Assembly: GCA_946807835.1 (NCBI GenBank)
Contig: OX327697.1
Coordinates: 7,827,001 to 7,891,000 of the forward strand
Reading direction: 5' to 3'
From: Ailanthus altissimus
Taxonomy: Eukaryota; Streptophyta; Magnoliopsida; Sapindales; Simaroubaceae
DNA length: 64,000 nt
Each line of letters opens with the position of its first letter. The first letter of the stretch is position 1. This document shows, piece after piece, positions 62,780 to 64,000 of the stretch. Position numbers and translations under genes: made by a program. The notes beneath the pieces are model-generated. The model saw only the letters and a program-made list of their open reading frames with translations. It was not told the origin of the DNA and searched no databases.

Positions 62780-63545
62780 CAATTCGGATAAATGCAAGCA
62801 TGGCATTCCAAAATGTATGTCTCGAGCTAGAGATATGCATGGAGTTGCCTAGAGATTTTGCATCTAGTCTTACTTCTAATCTAGTGTGCAGCTTGAAAAA
62901 GTCTTTTTCTAGACTCAAGTAGTTTTCCAAAGCTAATGTCTTTATTTAAATGACAAAATTAGAAGGTCTAGTTTCATCAATAATGAAGAGAAAGTGTGTG
63001 TATTTAGAAAGTGGGAGCATGATTATCTATTTAATTCTCTAGTGAAAAATATACTCAATGTTAGAAATGACGTTGGTATGTTGCAAGTTACTCAGATAAA
63101 TGTTATCTGAGTAAAAAATTTTCTATAAAAGATTTTGGAGATAAAGCTAGGAGGCTGATGGGACTCTTCTAATCATCGTATATAGACTAAGTCCTTAAAA
63201 GGTACAACTTAATTAACTATAAGACAGTTAATATACCTTTCAGACATGACATTCATCTTTATAAGAGAAAGTGTCCTCATGAAGAAAATGAAAGAGATGG
63301 AATGTCCAACTCATAATATACATTAGCTAGAAGTCATATGGCACACCAATAATCTGATGATATAGATTTTGAATACCACATAATTAGAAAGTTATTAGCT
63401 ATTGAAGATGTGATATTATCCAGCATACATTCCTTGGATGACATAGCAAACCCACTTAAGCCAAAACTCCTACTGCGTTTGAGAAACTCTTGGAGAGTAT
63501 TGATATAAGATACCAGTACGAATGACACTAAAGCAAGTGAGAGTT
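62780..63545 (+). pseudogene. Copia reverse transcriptase and RNase H tail remnant
   Basis: At 62825-62930 the sequence reads CMELPRDF and VCSLKKSFSRLK, decayed forms of the conserved Copia RT motifs. Near 63000-63110 the catalytic region reads CVYLESGSMIIYLIL and then NDVGMLQV, with the catalytic Asp pair destroyed. SYID-VLKRYN and PFRHDIHLYKRKCP follow at 63175-63280. The end at 63370-63490 (EYHIIRK, SLDDIANPLKPK) is the RNase H tail. Several stops make it inactive. Confidence 0.7.
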
Positions 63546-64000
63546 TGTTGAAGTTAGTGTTTACGTGTCATTCCAATACTCTATGAATATTAAATTATTT
63601 AATATTTATACAATAAATATTTCGTATGATCGTTAATATAATATAAATACATGGTACAATGCTTGTTACATTACAGATATTGTATAATCTAAAAGAGTTT
63701 AGATCTGGTCTAAAGAAGTTTAGACCAGTACTAAGAATTAGCAAAGCTGAGAGTTATATATGTTAATAGTTAGCAGCGTTAAAAGTTAGCAGGGTATAAG
63801 ACAAAGCCAGATCTAAAGGGTTAGATTATTGTCTGTAATGGGACAAAGACCTGAGGGTATACCAGTAATGATATGGTTGTAAGAAATTGCAATAGGTGCT
63901 AGGAGATGTCATTATGCAAGTATGTCTTCAAACACGATATTCTTGATTTACTTCACCGAAATAAGTTTGTCGATGGATCCATTTTATAGAGACCAGTGTA
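63546..64000 (+). mobile_element. 3' LTR of the plus-strand Copia element, truncated by the window
   Basis: Starts TGTTGAAGTTAGTG and matches 57008-57440, including aatattaaattatttaatatttata and the cctgagggtataccagtaatgatatgg segment. The right end is outside the window. Confidence 0.85.

Larger units (their letters stand above)
57008..64000 (+). mobile_element. Large decayed Copia element, right end outside the window
   Basis: The 5' LTR is 57008-59559 (2552 bp, TGTAAGAGTTAGTG to CCCAACA). The 3' LTR begins TGTTGAAGTTAGTG at 63546 and continues past the window. The interior (59560-63545, about 4 kb) has a primer site, a repeat-rich leader, and broken remains of integrase and reverse transcriptase in Copia order (integrase first). 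It is too short and too damaged to be autonomous. The left flank is cttat at 57003-57007. Confidence 0.85.

Overview
This window is nuclear DNA from a flowering plant, most likely a eudicot. It is AT-rich, its only clear gene has short GT-AG introns, and almost everything else is LTR retrotransposon debris of plant lineages (Ty3 Tekay-like, Ty3 Athila/Tat-like, Copia, TRIM). Inside one element there is also a fragment of the plastid gene ycf2. I cannot name the species.

Layout. 1-2628: minus-strand Tekay-like LTR running off the left edge. 2629-5752: minus-strand Copia remnant (interior plus 5' LTR). About 6040-17957: a decayed plus-strand Athila-like element (gag, protease joined directly to integrase, a third ORF remnant, 3' noncoding region, 3' LTR). 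It is split by a solo LTR (9572-10975, TSD ctcac) and by a minus-strand non-autonomous element (11937-15997, TSD tacct). About 18200-19192: another LTR piece. 20206-20924: a complete TRIM with 190-bp LTRs and TSD actct. 22479-24070: the one convincing intact host gene, a four-exon class I glutamine amidotransferase of the GAT1_2.1 type on the minus strand. 24786-26350: a diverged tandem AT-rich repeat. 26427-27824: a second solo LTR (TSD tgtac). 28054-30210: a small non-autonomous LTR element.

30212-31080 and 43895-49860 hold two copies of a host block that looks like a promoter. The second copy is split by a 5-kb Copia-like element (44186-49256), which is itself split by a Tekay-like solo LTR (44624-46859, TSD cctat). 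Between the two copies lies a nearly full-length but dead Tekay/Del element (31545-42440) whose gag carries the plastid ycf2 fragment. After a possible orphan exon (50899-51069) come a short Copia-like LTR pair (51070-53141), two LTR fragments, and a large decayed plus-strand Copia element (57008 to beyond 64000). The leader of this last element contains an array of hairpins around a repeated motif.

The retroelement genes are all broken by stops, frameshifts or deletions, so none looks autonomous. The glutamine amidotransferase is the only gene expected to make a working protein. I see no CRISPR array, rRNA gene, operon or bacterial system. The most unusual signals are the ycf2 insertion, the leader hairpin array, the duplicated promoter-like block and the three-level nesting. 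Coordinates given with TSDs were read base by base; limits described as approximate come from eye alignment.
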